Counted from the stretch's first letter, positions 44,246-53,372 are shown. The stretch is 64,000 nt of DNA from Confluentibacter citreus (GCF_002807055.1 NZ_NIXN01000009.1:1-64000); one strand, 5' to 3'. Notes: generated from the letters alone by a model not told the origin. Numbers and translations: made by a program.

Positions 44246-44869
44246 ATGAGCGTTATTAAATTTCTGTCCAGTAAAACATTTTTAAAACAATTAGCAATAG
44301 CTGTTGTTGCCGTTATTATACTTACTTTTCTTTTAATGAAGTGGTTAAATATTTCGACCAATCACGGCGAATTCGAGACTGTACCAGATCTTGCAGGTAA
44401 ATCCATAAGTGTTGCAGAAATAGAACTGAACAACAATAATTTGGTGATGCAAATTCAAGATTCTGCAAATTACAATCCAGATTATCCTAAGTTTTCGGTG
44501 ATAGAACAAGATCCTGCCGCAGGAACCAAAGTAAAGGAAAATAGAAAAATATACATCACGCTTAACCCGTCGGGGTACAGAAAAATGTTGGTGCCAGATT
44601 TAACCGAGAAAACATTAAGACAAGCTTTGCCAACCCTGGAAGCTGTAGGGTTTCAATTGGGAAATAGAACTTATGTTGACAATATTGGTAAAGATGTTGT
44701 TTTAAAAATGCTTCATAAAGGAAAGGAAATCCATGCCGACACCCGACTTCCTAAAATGTCTAAAATAGATTTAGTACTTGGTAACGGTAATCGTCCCGGT
44801 ATGTCTAGTGAACAGGATAGTTTAGCGCCAATCGATGCCGAAGATAATATTCCAGCAGATTTAGACTAA
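44246..44869 (+). CDS. Membrane-anchored PASTA-domain protein
   Basis: The 207-residue protein has an N-terminal membrane helix (about residues 10-30; LAIAVVAVIILTFLLMKWL) followed by two PASTA-like repeats: VPDLAGKSISVAEIEL (about 42) and VPDLTEKTLRQALPTLEAVG (about 117). PASTA domains bind peptidoglycan fragments. No kinase domain is attached, unlike the Ser/Thr kinases of Gram-positives. It lies beside ddl, consistent with a cell-wall role, and 51 bases before rluD. Confidence 0.85.
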   Translation: MSVIKFLSSKTFLKQLAIAVVAVIILTFLLMKWLNISTNHGEFETVPDLAGKSISVAEIELNNNNLVMQIQDSANYNPDYPKFSVIEQDPAAGTKVKENRKIYITLNPSGYRKMLVPDLTEKTLRQALPTLEAVGFQLGNRTYVDNIGKDVVLKMLHKGKEIHADTRLPKMSKIDLVLGNGNRPGMSSEQDSLAPIDAEDNIPADLD

Positions 44870-44920
44870 AATTATTTAAAGAAATAAAATGCCTCTGGTT
44901 AATCCCAGTTACGATATTAC

Positions 44921-45967
44921 ATGGAAGACTATACGCCAGAATTCATTGATGAAGAAAGTGATCTTTATGAACATTATGCCTTTACGGTTGATAAGGGACA
45001 GAGTCCACTGCGAATCGATAAATATTTAATGAATCGTATTGAAAATGCGACTCGAAATAAAATTCAGGCGGGTGCCAAAAACGGCAGTATTTTCGTTAAT
45101 GATGTCCCTGTAAAATCCAATTACAAAGTAAAACCTTATGATGCGATTAGGGTCTTGTTTACGCATCCACCCCATGAAAATTTATTGGTAGGCGAAAATA
45201 TACCTATTGATGTGGTTTATGAAGATGATGAGCTTTTGGTCGTGAATAAACCAGCGGGTATGGTGGTGCATCCTGGACATGGCAATTATTCTGGAACCTT
45301 AATAAATGCCTTGATTTTCAGGTTTGACAATTTGCCAAATAATTCCAGCGACCGTCCCGGATTGGTTCATAGAATTGATAAAGACACGAGCGGTCTGTTG
45401 GTAATTGCCAAAACAGAACAGGCCATGGCGCACTTGGCATTACAATTTGCCGAAAAAACCAGCGAACGCGAGTATGTTGCTTTGGTTTGGGGAAACATGG
45501 AAGAAGAAGAAGGTACCGTTGAAGGGCATATTGGTAGACACCCTAAAAATAGATTGCAAAACACCGTTTATTTAGGCGATGATGCAGATGATAAAGGCAA
45601 GCCCGCCGTCACCCATTATAAAGTATTGGAACGTTTGGGTTATGTCACTTTAGTGTCGTGTAAATTGGAAACGGGACGTACCCACCAAATACGCGTACAC
45701 ATGAAACACATTGGACACACCTTGTTTAACGACGAACGCTATGGTGGTGACCTCATTTTAAAAGGCACAACATTTACAAAATACAAGCAGTTTGTAGATA
45801 ACTGTTTTAAAATCTTGCCACGGCAAGCATTACACGCCAAAACCTTAGGATTTGTGCATCCCAAAACAGGGGAGTTTATGCGCTTTAATTCTGAAATTCC
45901 AGAAGACATGCAACTATGCATTGAAAAATGGCGAACTTATTCTAAATATCAGGAGTTAGAGGAGTAA
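44921..45967 (+). CDS. rluD: RluA/RluD-family 23S rRNA pseudouridine synthase
   Basis: The 348-residue protein has an S4 domain (about 25-90; LRIDKYLMNRIENATRNKIQ) and the RluA catalytic domain with HRIDKDTSGLLVIAKTEQA (about residues 149-167), where the catalytic Asp is present. NKPAGMVVHPGHGN and TGRTHQIRVHMKHIGH are also conserved. In E. coli RluD modifies helix 69 of 23S rRNA. A diverged copy of its last 75 bases occurs at 47943. Confidence 0.92.
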   Translation: MEDYTPEFIDEESDLYEHYAFTVDKGQSPLRIDKYLMNRIENATRNKIQAGAKNGSIFVNDVPVKSNYKVKPYDAIRVLFTHPPHENLLVGENIPIDVVYEDDELLVVNKPAGMVVHPGHGNYSGTLINALIFRFDNLPNNSSDRPGLVHRIDKDTSGLLVIAKTEQAMAHLALQFAEKTSEREYVALVWGNMEEEEGTVEGHIGRHPKNRLQNTVYLGDDADDKGKPAVTHYKVLERLGYVTLVSCKLETGRTHQIRVHMKHIGHTLFNDERYGGDLILKGTTFTKYKQFVDNCFKILPRQALHAKTLGFVHPKTGEFMRFNSEIPEDMQLCIEKWRTYSKYQELEE

Positions 45968-45997
45968 TACTTCGCAGGTATCAATTCAACTGCTTCA

Positions 45998-47776
45998 TTA
46001 GTCTATAGTTTGCGTAATCTTCTCAATATTCAAACTATTTACCATAGCCGTGAATATTTTAAAATAGGTGCCTTCCAACTTATACAAATTTTCGTGTGTA
46101 CCGACTTCTACACTTTTTCCTTTTTCCAAAACCACAATATTTGACGCATCAATGATTTGGGAAATGCTGTGCGAAATGATGATGACCGTTCTGTCTTTTT
46201 TTATGGCATCCAAAGATTTCTTTATTTGTTGCGTGGCGATGGCATCCAGACTTGCAGTTGGTTCATCTAAAAATATGATGGGTGGATTTTTCAAAAACAA
46301 TCTCGCAATGGCAATGCGTTGTTGTTGTCCGCCCGAAAGCAAATGGGCATCCGATTGATAGCCATTTGGCAATCCTATAATTTGTTCGTGAATATAGGCT
46401 TTCTTTGAAGCGTCAATGATGTCAGATTCAGTAGCATTCGGATTTCCATAAGAAATGTTTTCATAAATAGTGCCTTTGAAAATATGATTCTTTTGCAAAA
46501 CCAAGCCGATGTTTTTTCTCAAAAAATCCGTATCATAATTTTTCAAATCGATACCATCCAGTAAAATCCGTCCGTTAGTCGGTTGGTAAAATTTATCCAA
46601 TAAATTGATGATGGTGCTTTTTCCTGCACCACTTAAACCCACTAAAGCCGACGTTTCATTCGGTTTAATAGTAAAATTGACATTGGTGAGGGCTTGTGTG
46701 CCGTTCGGATATACAAAATCCACATCAATCACTTCTATTAAGCCTTTAATGTGGTTAGGTTTGTAAGTACCGCTTGTTTCTTTTTGATGTTCCGATTCCA
46801 GAATATCAAAAAAGCCTTCCGAATAAATCAACGCATCATTTACCTCGTCATAAATTCGGTGCAATTGTCTGATAGGTGCTGATACATTATTGAAAAGAAG
46901 GATATGAAACATAATGGCGCCAATGGTCATCGACCCATTTAATACAAAATAGGCAGTGAGAATAATGATAAACACCACCCCAATTTGTTCTATAAAACTT
47001 TTAATGCTTTCAAATATGAAACTGGTTTTTCTGGTTGCCAATTGATTTTCGGTCATTTCAAATTGGATGTCTTGATGCCGTTTCGCTTCCAAAGATTCCC
47101 GTACAAACGATTTGATAACGGTGATGGAATCAATCAAACTCAGAATACTGTTATTTTTGGTTTCCCTATACGTACGCATGCGTCTCCTAAAACCGCTGAG
47201 TTTATTGGCTTGCAACTGACTGATATAAAAATAAATGGGAATGATACACAAACTCACCAAACCCACATAAAAATTAGCGTAAAACATCAACGCTAACGCC
47301 ACAAGCGCATTGGCGAACAAGGGTAAAATATCGATAAAAAAGTTTTGCACCAATCGTGTTAAGCTGCTGATTCCTAAATCAATACGCGTTTGTAGTTTGC
47401 CGCTTTCATTGTCGTTAGACGTATAAAACTCCATGCGATAGGTCAGGATGCGTTCCACGATGGTTTGTGAAATATCACGGGTAATAAAAATGCGGAGTTT
47501 TTCACCATAAAACTTTTGTCCGAATTGCACTATCGAGTGCACTAATTCTTTGGTAAGGAGTATGAGCGTAATAATGCCGAGTAAATAAAACCCTTTTGAA
47601 AGCGGTTCTCCAGCAACCATTAAATCACTTATGGAATCTACGGTATACTTAAGCACCAAGGCATTTACTTGTGCTGCAAAAGACCCTACAAAAGTGAGTG
47701 CCAAGGTGGCCACAATCATAGTTCGGTAAGGCTTTACAAAGGGTGTTATTTTTTTATATAAGGTTGAAATGGTCAT
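45998..47776 (-). CDS. ABC exporter with fused membrane and ATPase domains
   Basis: The 592-residue half-transporter has six helices (about 20-310) and an ATPase domain (about 345-580) with Walker A GLSGAGKST, signature LLSGGQQQRIAIARL, Walker B IIFLDEPTASLD and the switch His in ISHSIS. It would form a homodimer exporting lipids, peptides or drugs. It is flanked by rluD on one side and by a degraded rluD 3' fragment on the other, which suggests rearrangement around it. Confidence 0.9.
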   Translation of the reverse strand: MTISTLYKKITPFVKPYRTMIVATLALTFVGSFAAQVNALVLKYTVDSISDLMVAGEPLSKGFYLLGIITLILLTKELVHSIVQFGQKFYGEKLRIFITRDISQTIVERILTYRMEFYTSNDNESGKLQTRIDLGISSLTRLVQNFFIDILPLFANALVALALMFYANFYVGLVSLCIIPIYFYISQLQANKLSGFRRRMRTYRETKNNSILSLIDSITVIKSFVRESLEAKRHQDIQFEMTENQLATRKTSFIFESIKSFIEQIGVVFIIILTAYFVLNGSMTIGAIMFHILLFNNVSAPIRQLHRIYDEVNDALIYSEGFFDILESEHQKETSGTYKPNHIKGLIEVIDVDFVYPNGTQALTNVNFTIKPNETSALVGLSGAGKSTIINLLDKFYQPTNGRILLDGIDLKNYDTDFLRKNIGLVLQKNHIFKGTIYENISYGNPNATESDIIDASKKAYIHEQIIGLPNGYQSDAHLLSGGQQQRIAIARLFLKNPPIIFLDEPTASLDAIATQQIKKSLDAIKKDRTVIIISHSISQIIDASNIVVLEKGKSVEVGTHENLYKLEGTYFKIFTAMVNSLNIEKITQTID

Positions 47777-47801
47777 CTTAAGATATTCGTTTGCTTAAAA
47801 T

Positions 47802-47888
47802 ATGGACTTGAAATATAACAAAATTATATGGGGAATTGTGTGTTTTCTCTCGGGAGCTATTGTGAGCTTAATGAAAAAATATAATTAG
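47802..47888 (+). CDS. Possible 28-residue membrane peptide
   Basis: An ATG-TAG frame encodes MDLKYNKIIWGIVCFLSGAI plus VSLMKKYN, a single hydrophobic helix with Lys at each end, typical of small membrane peptides. It lies in the 391-base gap after the ABC exporter, divergent from it. There is no clear promoter or ribosome-binding site. It may equally be chance or a gene fragment next to the degraded rluD piece. Confidence 0.25.
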   Translation: MDLKYNKIIWGIVCFLSGAIVSLMKKYN

Positions 47889-47942
47889 AATATGATTTTG
47901 AAGTTGTTTTGGAGCATGTTGGAAAGATAACAGATTATGTAA

Positions 47943-48024
47943 TTTAATTCTGATATTCCAGAAGATATGCTAAATGTATTAAAAAATGACGAACCTATTC
48001 GAAATATCAGAAGTTGAAGGAATA
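47943..48024 (+). pseudogene. Diverged fragment of the 3' end of rluD
   Basis: TTTAATTCTGATATTCCAGA and the bases that follow line up with 45894-45970 at the end of rluD (TTTAATTCTGAAATTCCAGA), with roughly 80 per cent identity by eye. There is one single-base deletion that breaks the frame. Orientation is the same. It is separated from rluD by the ABC exporter gene. It has no start or function. Confidence 0.7.
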
Positions 48025-48076
48025 GGATTATTTTAATCTAAATGTTTTAATTTAGTTAGTTTCTAATAAAAAAATC

Positions 48077-48150
48077 CGTCACTGCGAGGAACGAAGCAGT
48101 CTCTTTGTGTGAGATTGCCACCACTTTTTTTCAAAAGCTTCGCAATGACG
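48077..48150. repeat. Dispersed palindromic element (cgtca..gcgagg type)
   Basis: The element starts CGTCACTGCGAGGAACGAAG and ends CTTCGCAATGACG, and the two ends are imperfect inverted copies. A second inner pair, AGTCTC and GAGATT, lies inside. Copies or half-copies occur at 12556, 23294 and 54011. No transposase is associated in this window. Confidence 0.7.
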
Positions 48151-48167
48151 AAATTACTTATTATCAA

Positions 48168-49100
48168 CTAAAATTTTCTAGCCTTTATATAATCATTCAA
48201 CTCTTGGCGCGTCATGGGTAATTTATTGTCTGGGTATTTTTGTAGCCAATCTTTAAAATCATCCTTAATGTCTTGGGTCCATTGGCTATCAATTTGTCCA
48301 GCTAAGTATTTTTTTTCACGTAAGCGTTGAAAACCAAATTCGTCTTGTAAAGCCACAAATTCTGAGGAAATCACCAATTCATCCACCAAATGGGCGGGGA
48401 TGAAAATAGTACCATGACGGTTTGCCAATACCACATCGCCTGGCAACACCGTAGTTCTGCCAATACGGATGGGCATATTAATGGAAGTCAACATTTCCTG
48501 TTGCAAATACGAGGGGTCTTCGCCACGGTACCAACCGTTAAAGCCTTCAATATCTAACAAGCCACCCAAATCACGAATGCCTCCATCAAAAACAACCCCG
48601 TTTTTGGAATTGGCATAAATGGCATTCCCTAGGTTAGAACCAATCAAGGTGCCATCTACAATGCGTCCGTAACCATCGGCGACATACACATCGCCCGGTT
48701 TTAATATTTCAATGGGCCATGAATTGCTGCCACCAATAGTATCGCGTTTTTCCAAACCACCTTGTTTTTTTATCACTTGCTGATAGTCGGGACGCAACGG
48801 CATATATTGCGTAGTAAGCACGCGCCCTGTCATCACATCGTTGGGATGGATGATTTGCCAATTGCCTTCGTGTTGGTTGTGGAACCCTTTATTTCTTAAA
48901 AATCCCCAAGCTTCTTCAATGCGGATTTTCTTTAATCGCTGTAAAACGGCATCAGACACTTTGGGTCGACCATCTTCCAAACGCTCACCAGTCCATTTTG
49001 AGGTGAGCATTTTAATATATTCTGGAGTCGCAGTAACTTCTTGAGCCTGTATGTTGTAAAACGTAAACAGGCCTAAGGTCGCTAAAATTATTTTTCTCAT
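48168..49100 (-). CDS. Exported RraA-family protein
   Basis: The 310-residue protein has a signal peptide (hydrophobic core IILATLGLFTFYNIQA, residues 4-19) and an RraA/demethylmenaquinone-methyltransferase-like domain (about 120-265; GSNLGNAIYANSKNGVVFDG and GIRD, VLPGDVVLANRHG). The fold includes HMG/CHA aldolases that cleave 4-hydroxy-2-oxo acids. Secretion is unusual for this fold. The gene follows the exported dehydratase by 22 bases, so joint handling of a sugar acid outside the cytoplasm is inferred. Confidence 0.8.
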   Translation of the reverse strand: MRKIILATLGLFTFYNIQAQEVTATPEYIKMLTSKWTGERLEDGRPKVSDAVLQRLKKIRIEEAWGFLRNKGFHNQHEGNWQIIHPNDVMTGRVLTTQYMPLRPDYQQVIKKQGGLEKRDTIGGSNSWPIEILKPGDVYVADGYGRIVDGTLIGSNLGNAIYANSKNGVVFDGGIRDLGGLLDIEGFNGWYRGEDPSYLQQEMLTSINMPIRIGRTTVLPGDVVLANRHGTIFIPAHLVDELVISSEFVALQDEFGFQRLREKKYLAGQIDSQWTQDIKDDFKDWLQKYPDNKLPMTRQELNDYIKARKF

Positions 49101-49122
49101 CTGTAATTATTTTATTTGGTGA

Positions 49123-50622
49123 TTAACTGTAAGTTCTATCGTGCGAGCGTCTTTCGTTCCATTCATCGGTAGATTTAAAATAACTTTTATCTCTTGGGTG
49201 TAAATGCTCTTTCAATACGTCTTCATTTAATTCGATGCCCAAACCTGGAGCGGTAAGTGGCACTCTGGCATAGCCGTTTTCAATCATTTTTCCGCCATCG
49301 GTCATTTTAACCAAACTTTCCCACCAAGGAATATCCACAGAATGGTGTTCCTGAGCCAAGAAATTTTGTGTAGCCGCCGCGCAATGCACACTCGCCATAA
49401 ACGATACGGGCGTACCGGCTTGATGCAATGCCATGGCAATACCAAATTCTTCTGCATAATCGCCGATGCGTTTGGTTTCCAATAAGCCGCCAGAAGAGGC
49501 TAGGTCTGGATGGACAATATCCACCGCACGTTCATGGATCAACGGTTTAAAATCTTTTAATAAATAAATATCCTCACCAGTGGTAGTTGGTGTATCAATA
49601 GCTGTGGTAATGGTTTTCCATTGTTCTGTGTATTGCCAAGGCACCATATCTTCAAACCAAGCCAATCGGTATTTATCCAAGGCTTTCGCTAAACGGATCC
49701 CATTATTTAAATCGAAATGGCCATAGTGGTCTGTGGAAATCGGTACTTCATAGCCAACCATGTTACGGACGTTTTCTACAATACTAGCCAATTCTTCCAA
49801 ACCTTTTTCGGTAATCTGTATTTGTGTAAATGGGTGCATGGTGTTGGCATACGACATCATATTTTCTTGGTCACCCCATTGTGCTAAATTGCCCCTTGCG
49901 TCTTCCCAGAATTTTCCATTCACTACGGTTCCTGGTTTTCCTTTGAGTTCGGTAACGGACACATCCATTTTTAACCAGGTATAGCCTTGGTCTTTCATTC
50001 GGAATTCAATCAGTTTTTTCTGTTCTTCAGGCGAACTGGCTTCAGGCGTATCGGCATACAACCTGATTTTATCACGATAACGGCCACCTAACAATTGCCA
50101 CGCAGGTACATTATAGGCTTTTCCGCATAAATCCCACAAGGCCATTTCAACAGCGCACACACCGCCCGCTTGTCTTGCAGGACCACCGAATTGTTTGATG
50201 GTCTTGAATATTTTTTCAACGTTGCATGGGTTTTCACCCAGAATACGGCTTTTTAAGAACAGGGCATAGCGTACATCGGCAGCATCCCTCACTTCTCCCA
50301 AACCATAAATCCCTTGGTTGGTGTCTATTCTAATGATGGCGGTTCCTCCCATAACATTGGTGAGGGCATAGCGCATATCGGTTATTTTTAAATCTGAAGG
50401 CGCAGAAAACCGATTGACTTTAGAGGTGGTTTGCGCTAGGGTGTCTTCCATGGATAAACCCACAAGGCTTGTTAATGCCATACCGCCCAAAGCTGTTTTT
50501 TTTAGAAAGGTTCTTCTATCATCACCTGTTTTGGGATTATCAATTTCTGCCTGTCTGGAGGTTGTGTAGATTTTTTCTTCCTCTTTGTTTTTTGTGATGA
50601 GTTCCTTTAAGACATTTTTCAT
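49123..50622 (-). CDS. Tat-exported enolase-superfamily dehydratase
   Basis: The 499-residue protein has a Tat-like signal (DDRRTFLKKTALGGMAL at about residues 34-50) and a mandelate racemase/muconate lactonizing type enolase-superfamily body: YGLGEV, PISTDHYGHF and FEDMVPW and TGEDIYLL metal-region strands, SSGGLLETKRI, and HQAGTPVSF. These motifs resemble sugar-acid (galactonate or mannonate type) dehydratases, which make a 2-keto-3-deoxy acid. It leads an operon with the RraA-like gene. The long N-terminal extension before the RR pair is unusual. Confidence 0.85.
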   Translation of the reverse strand: MKNVLKELITKNKEEEKIYTTSRQAEIDNPKTGDDRRTFLKKTALGGMALTSLVGLSMEDTLAQTTSKVNRFSAPSDLKITDMRYALTNVMGGTAIIRIDTNQGIYGLGEVRDAADVRYALFLKSRILGENPCNVEKIFKTIKQFGGPARQAGGVCAVEMALWDLCGKAYNVPAWQLLGGRYRDKIRLYADTPEASSPEEQKKLIEFRMKDQGYTWLKMDVSVTELKGKPGTVVNGKFWEDARGNLAQWGDQENMMSYANTMHPFTQIQITEKGLEELASIVENVRNMVGYEVPISTDHYGHFDLNNGIRLAKALDKYRLAWFEDMVPWQYTEQWKTITTAIDTPTTTGEDIYLLKDFKPLIHERAVDIVHPDLASSGGLLETKRIGDYAEEFGIAMALHQAGTPVSFMASVHCAAATQNFLAQEHHSVDIPWWESLVKMTDGGKMIENGYARVPLTAPGLGIELNEDVLKEHLHPRDKSYFKSTDEWNERRSHDRTYS

Positions 50623-50793
50623 AAATGGTGGTTTTAGTTAGTTGATATTTGGTAATAGAAATGAATTTACGCATTCAAATCTTTATAAAGACATAAGCAT
50701 CAGAAATCAAAAAACGCTTACTACCTTCTTTTTTAATTTAACAATTCTGTTATAAAATATGTACTATATTAATCGAAATATGTTTTATTTTAT

Positions 50794-50830
50794 CAAAAAT
50801 AGATTTTTTTTCAAATGAAACAACCGATTG
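50794..50830 (-). promoter_or_regulatory. Promoter with overlapping LacI-type operator for the dehydratase operon
   Basis: On the minus strand TTG (50823-50821), a 19-base spacer and TATTTTTG (50801-50794) give a textbook Bacteroidota promoter. The palindrome CAACCGATTG (50821-50830; CAAnCGnTTG, central CG) is of the LacI-family operator kind and covers the -33 element, so a repressor there would block transcription. The leader would be about 165 bases. The rest of the 329-base gap holds nothing I recognise. Confidence 0.5.
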
Positions 50831-50951
50831 CGTAAATTTTTCTTTTCCGATTTATATGTTAAAAAAAATGGAGTATAGAAAATATTAATGATTAGTATGG
50901 TTTTGTTGTATTCCTAGTTTATTATGATTTATGGGAAAGTGTCTTTTTGGT

Positions 50952-51443
50952 TTATTGGAATTTAGTAATAAACCAATCCAATACTTTTGTGGAAACTTCT
51001 ACATCTTGTTCTCCGGTAGCTCCCGAAAAAGTGGCTAATAAATAACCGGAATCTATTTTTTTAATGACACCACCAATATATCCAAACTCTCCCATTTTTG
51101 GTTCTCTGATGTTACTGCCACTATTAATGAGTGTTTCTGCCATTTCAGCAGCTTTAGAGTGGGCTACCGCTATGAAGTTTTGCTTTTGTGTGCCAGTGGT
51201 TTTTACGACAATCATTTTAGATATCCAAGATTTGGTTTCATTTCCAGGGATATAACAAACGATACCCACGCCTTTTATATCCATGTTTAATGCTTCTTTT
51301 GTCATCAGTGCTAAGGCTTCGTCGGCATGTGTAATAAATGTTTTTTCTGATTTTTTCTGGTCTTCTGTCATAGTTTGTGCATGGGTGTTAAGAGTGGATG
51401 TTGATACAACGGTGAGTACTAATAAAGTGCGTAATGTTCTCAT
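50952..51443 (-). CDS. Exported GlcG/HbpS-like (DUF336) protein
   Basis: The 163-residue protein has a signal peptide (LLVLTVVSTSTLNTHAQ) and the GlcG/HbpS alpha-beta fold (AVAHSKAAEMAETLINSGS and a GYIGGVIKKIDSGYLLATFSG core). HbpS-type proteins bind haem in some bacteria, but the residues are not certain here. It lies upstream of the dehydratase operon on the same strand, separated by its own promoter region. Confidence 0.7.
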   Translation of the reverse strand: MRTLRTLLVLTVVSTSTLNTHAQTMTEDQKKSEKTFITHADEALALMTKEALNMDIKGVGIVCYIPGNETKSWISKMIVVKTTGTQKQNFIAVAHSKAAEMAETLINSGSNIREPKMGEFGYIGGVIKKIDSGYLLATFSGATGEQDVEVSTKVLDWFITKFQ

Positions 51444-51720
51444 TTTATTGATATTGGTTTTAGTTGTAAAAACGAAGTTAACTATTTTTTATCACAAAAT
51501 TTAGTATTTAAATCATCAATACAATTTATGCTTCCATTACAAATAAGTGTTGGTTTGCATTTTAAAAAGTGGGATAGTAATTGTAGATTTGAAATACTTT
51601 AATTAAAATAGCTGAAACAATAAAATTGTCTGATCAATGCGGTTCAATTTAAGATTCCAAACAAATGGATTTTAATAACAAGGCATTTCGTCAGATTCCC
51701 TAAAAACAATAAATTATCTA

Positions 51721-52479
51721 ATGAAATTAGTATTATCCCCAGCAAAGTCTCTGGATTTTGAAAGTAAATTGCCAAATAACAGTGTTACGGAAGCTCGATT
51801 TTTAAAGGATTCAGAGCGTATCAATAAACTCCTTAAAAAGAAATCCGCTAAAAGTTTATCTAAGCTTATGAGCATTTCTGATGCGTTGGGACAATTGAAT
51901 TATGAACGTAATCAGCAATGGCAATTGCCTTTCACAACCGATAATGCCAGACCAGCCATTTATGCATTTAGTGGTGATGTGTATCGCGGACTCGATGCCT
52001 ATAGCATCCCCGAAGAAAAATACGAGACTTTAAATAATACCGTACGTATTATCTCCGGTTTGTACGGCTTGTTAAAACCCACGGATTTGATTCAACCGTA
52101 CCGTTTGGAAATGGGCACCACTTTTCCCGTTGGTAAAAACAAAAACCTATATGAATTTTGGAACAAAACCATTACAAAAGCTCTTAATGATGAATTGGAT
52201 AAGGACGAATTATTTTTAAATCTTGCTAGTAACGAATATTTTAAAGCCATAAACACCAAATTGTTAAAAGTGCCTGTGGTGACTTGTAGTTTCAAAGACT
52301 TTAAAAATGGGGAATATAAAATGATCATGACCTTTGCCAAACTAGCGAGAGGTTATATGACGCGTTATATTATTGATACCAATGCCAAAACCTTAGATGA
52401 TATTAGAGGCTTTAATTACGAAGGCTATCAGTTTAGCGAACCCATGTCAACCGAAACCGAATTAGTATTCATTAGGTGA
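51721..52479 (+). CDS. yaaA: Peroxide stress protein YaaA
   Basis: The 252-residue protein is a full-length YaaA (DUF328) with the diagnostic opening MKLVLSPAKSLDF and GDVYRGLDAY (about residue 81), IISGLYGLLKP, and the C-terminal ARGYMTRYII, GFNYEGYQF. YaaA limits free iron and DNA damage under H2O2 stress in E. coli. It precedes a TPR protein gene by 34 bases. Confidence 0.93.
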   Translation: MKLVLSPAKSLDFESKLPNNSVTEARFLKDSERINKLLKKKSAKSLSKLMSISDALGQLNYERNQQWQLPFTTDNARPAIYAFSGDVYRGLDAYSIPEEKYETLNNTVRIISGLYGLLKPTDLIQPYRLEMGTTFPVGKNKNLYEFWNKTITKALNDELDKDELFLNLASNEYFKAINTKLLKVPVVTCSFKDFKNGEYKMIMTFAKLARGYMTRYIIDTNAKTLDDIRGFNYEGYQFSEPMSTETELVFIR

Positions 52480-52513
52480 TACTTATTTTGTATCATTGTA
52501 AAAATGGTTTTTA

Positions 52514-53236
52514 ATGTATTATTACTTTATCATAGCCCTACAAGCGTATTGTATTTATCATTTATTCAAGAATAGAAATCCCTATTATTGGGTGTTTGCT
52601 ATTTTATTCCTACCGCTCATTGGCTCAATAATCTATTTAATAACCCAAGTTTATAATAAGCGGGATGCCAATAAAATTCAGGATAATATAGTATCCATCA
52701 TCAATCCAACTAAAAGAATAAAGGATTTGGAAAAGAAACTTAAGTTTTCCGAAACCTACCAAAACCGTGTTAATTTAGCGGACGCCTATTTAGAAAATGG
52801 GGATTTTAAAAATGCCATTCCACATTATTTAGATGCGTTAAACGATAACTTACAAAACGATTTATATGCCACCAAGCAACTTATAGAATGTTATTTTAAT
52901 GTTGAAGCTTATGATAACGTCATTTTGTATGCGGAAAATATTAAGGATAGTTCGGAATTCCTGAAATCCAAATCACAATTTTTTTATGGATTGGCCTTGG
53001 AAAAATTAGGCAGACTCGAGAAGGCTGAAGCCAATTTGAAACAAATTGACATCCGATACTCATTTTATGATGAACGTTTTATTCTAGCAAAGTTTTTATT
53101 GAATAGGAATAAAACTGAAGAAGCCAAAACCATTTTAGACGACATTTATATGGAGTCCCAAAATATGACCAAGCAAAATCAACGGATTTACAGAACCACC
53201 ATTGTTGAGGTTGAAAAGCTAAAAAATAGTCTCTAG
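52514..53236 (+). CDS. Membrane-anchored tetratricopeptide protein
   Basis: The 240-residue protein begins with two short hydrophobic helices (YYFIIALQAYCIYHLF and YWVFAILFLPLIGSIIYLITQVY, about residues 2-45), similar to the PLD-nuclease N-terminal membrane hairpin. It continues as TPR helices (about 80-230; FKNAIPHYLDALNDN, YGLALEKLGRLEKAEANL). It probably scaffolds proteins at the inner membrane. It follows yaaA closely and converges on the bTHX gene. Confidence 0.75.
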   Translation: MYYYFIIALQAYCIYHLFKNRNPYYWVFAILFLPLIGSIIYLITQVYNKRDANKIQDNIVSIINPTKRIKDLEKKLKFSETYQNRVNLADAYLENGDFKNAIPHYLDALNDNLQNDLYATKQLIECYFNVEAYDNVILYAENIKDSSEFLKSKSQFFYGLALEKLGRLEKAEANLKQIDIRYSFYDERFILAKFLLNRNKTEEAKTILDDIYMESQNMTKQNQRIYRTTIVEVEKLKNSL

Positions 53237-53237
53237 T

Positions 53238-53372
53238 TTATTTAACACGGGCTTTATTATCAATATCAATTTTGTTTTCAGCTGAGCGTTTTTTCTTGAT
53301 TCGGGGTCTTCTAGTTCCAAAAGTACCTTGGTATATTTTGCCACGTTTTGTTTTTTTATCACCTTTTCCCAT
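53238..53372 (-). CDS. 30S ribosomal protein bTHX
   Basis: A 44-residue, strongly basic protein, [16 protein letters not shown] followed by [17 protein letters not shown] and [10 protein letters not shown], is the small ribosomal subunit protein bTHX of Bacteroidota and Thermus. It lies on the minus strand, one base from the stop of the TPR gene. At 44 residues it is shorter than typical cut-offs and easily missed. The sequence is diagnostic. Confidence 0.93.
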   Translation of the reverse strand: MGKGDKKTKRGKIYQGTFGTRRPRIKKKRSAENKIDIDNKARVK

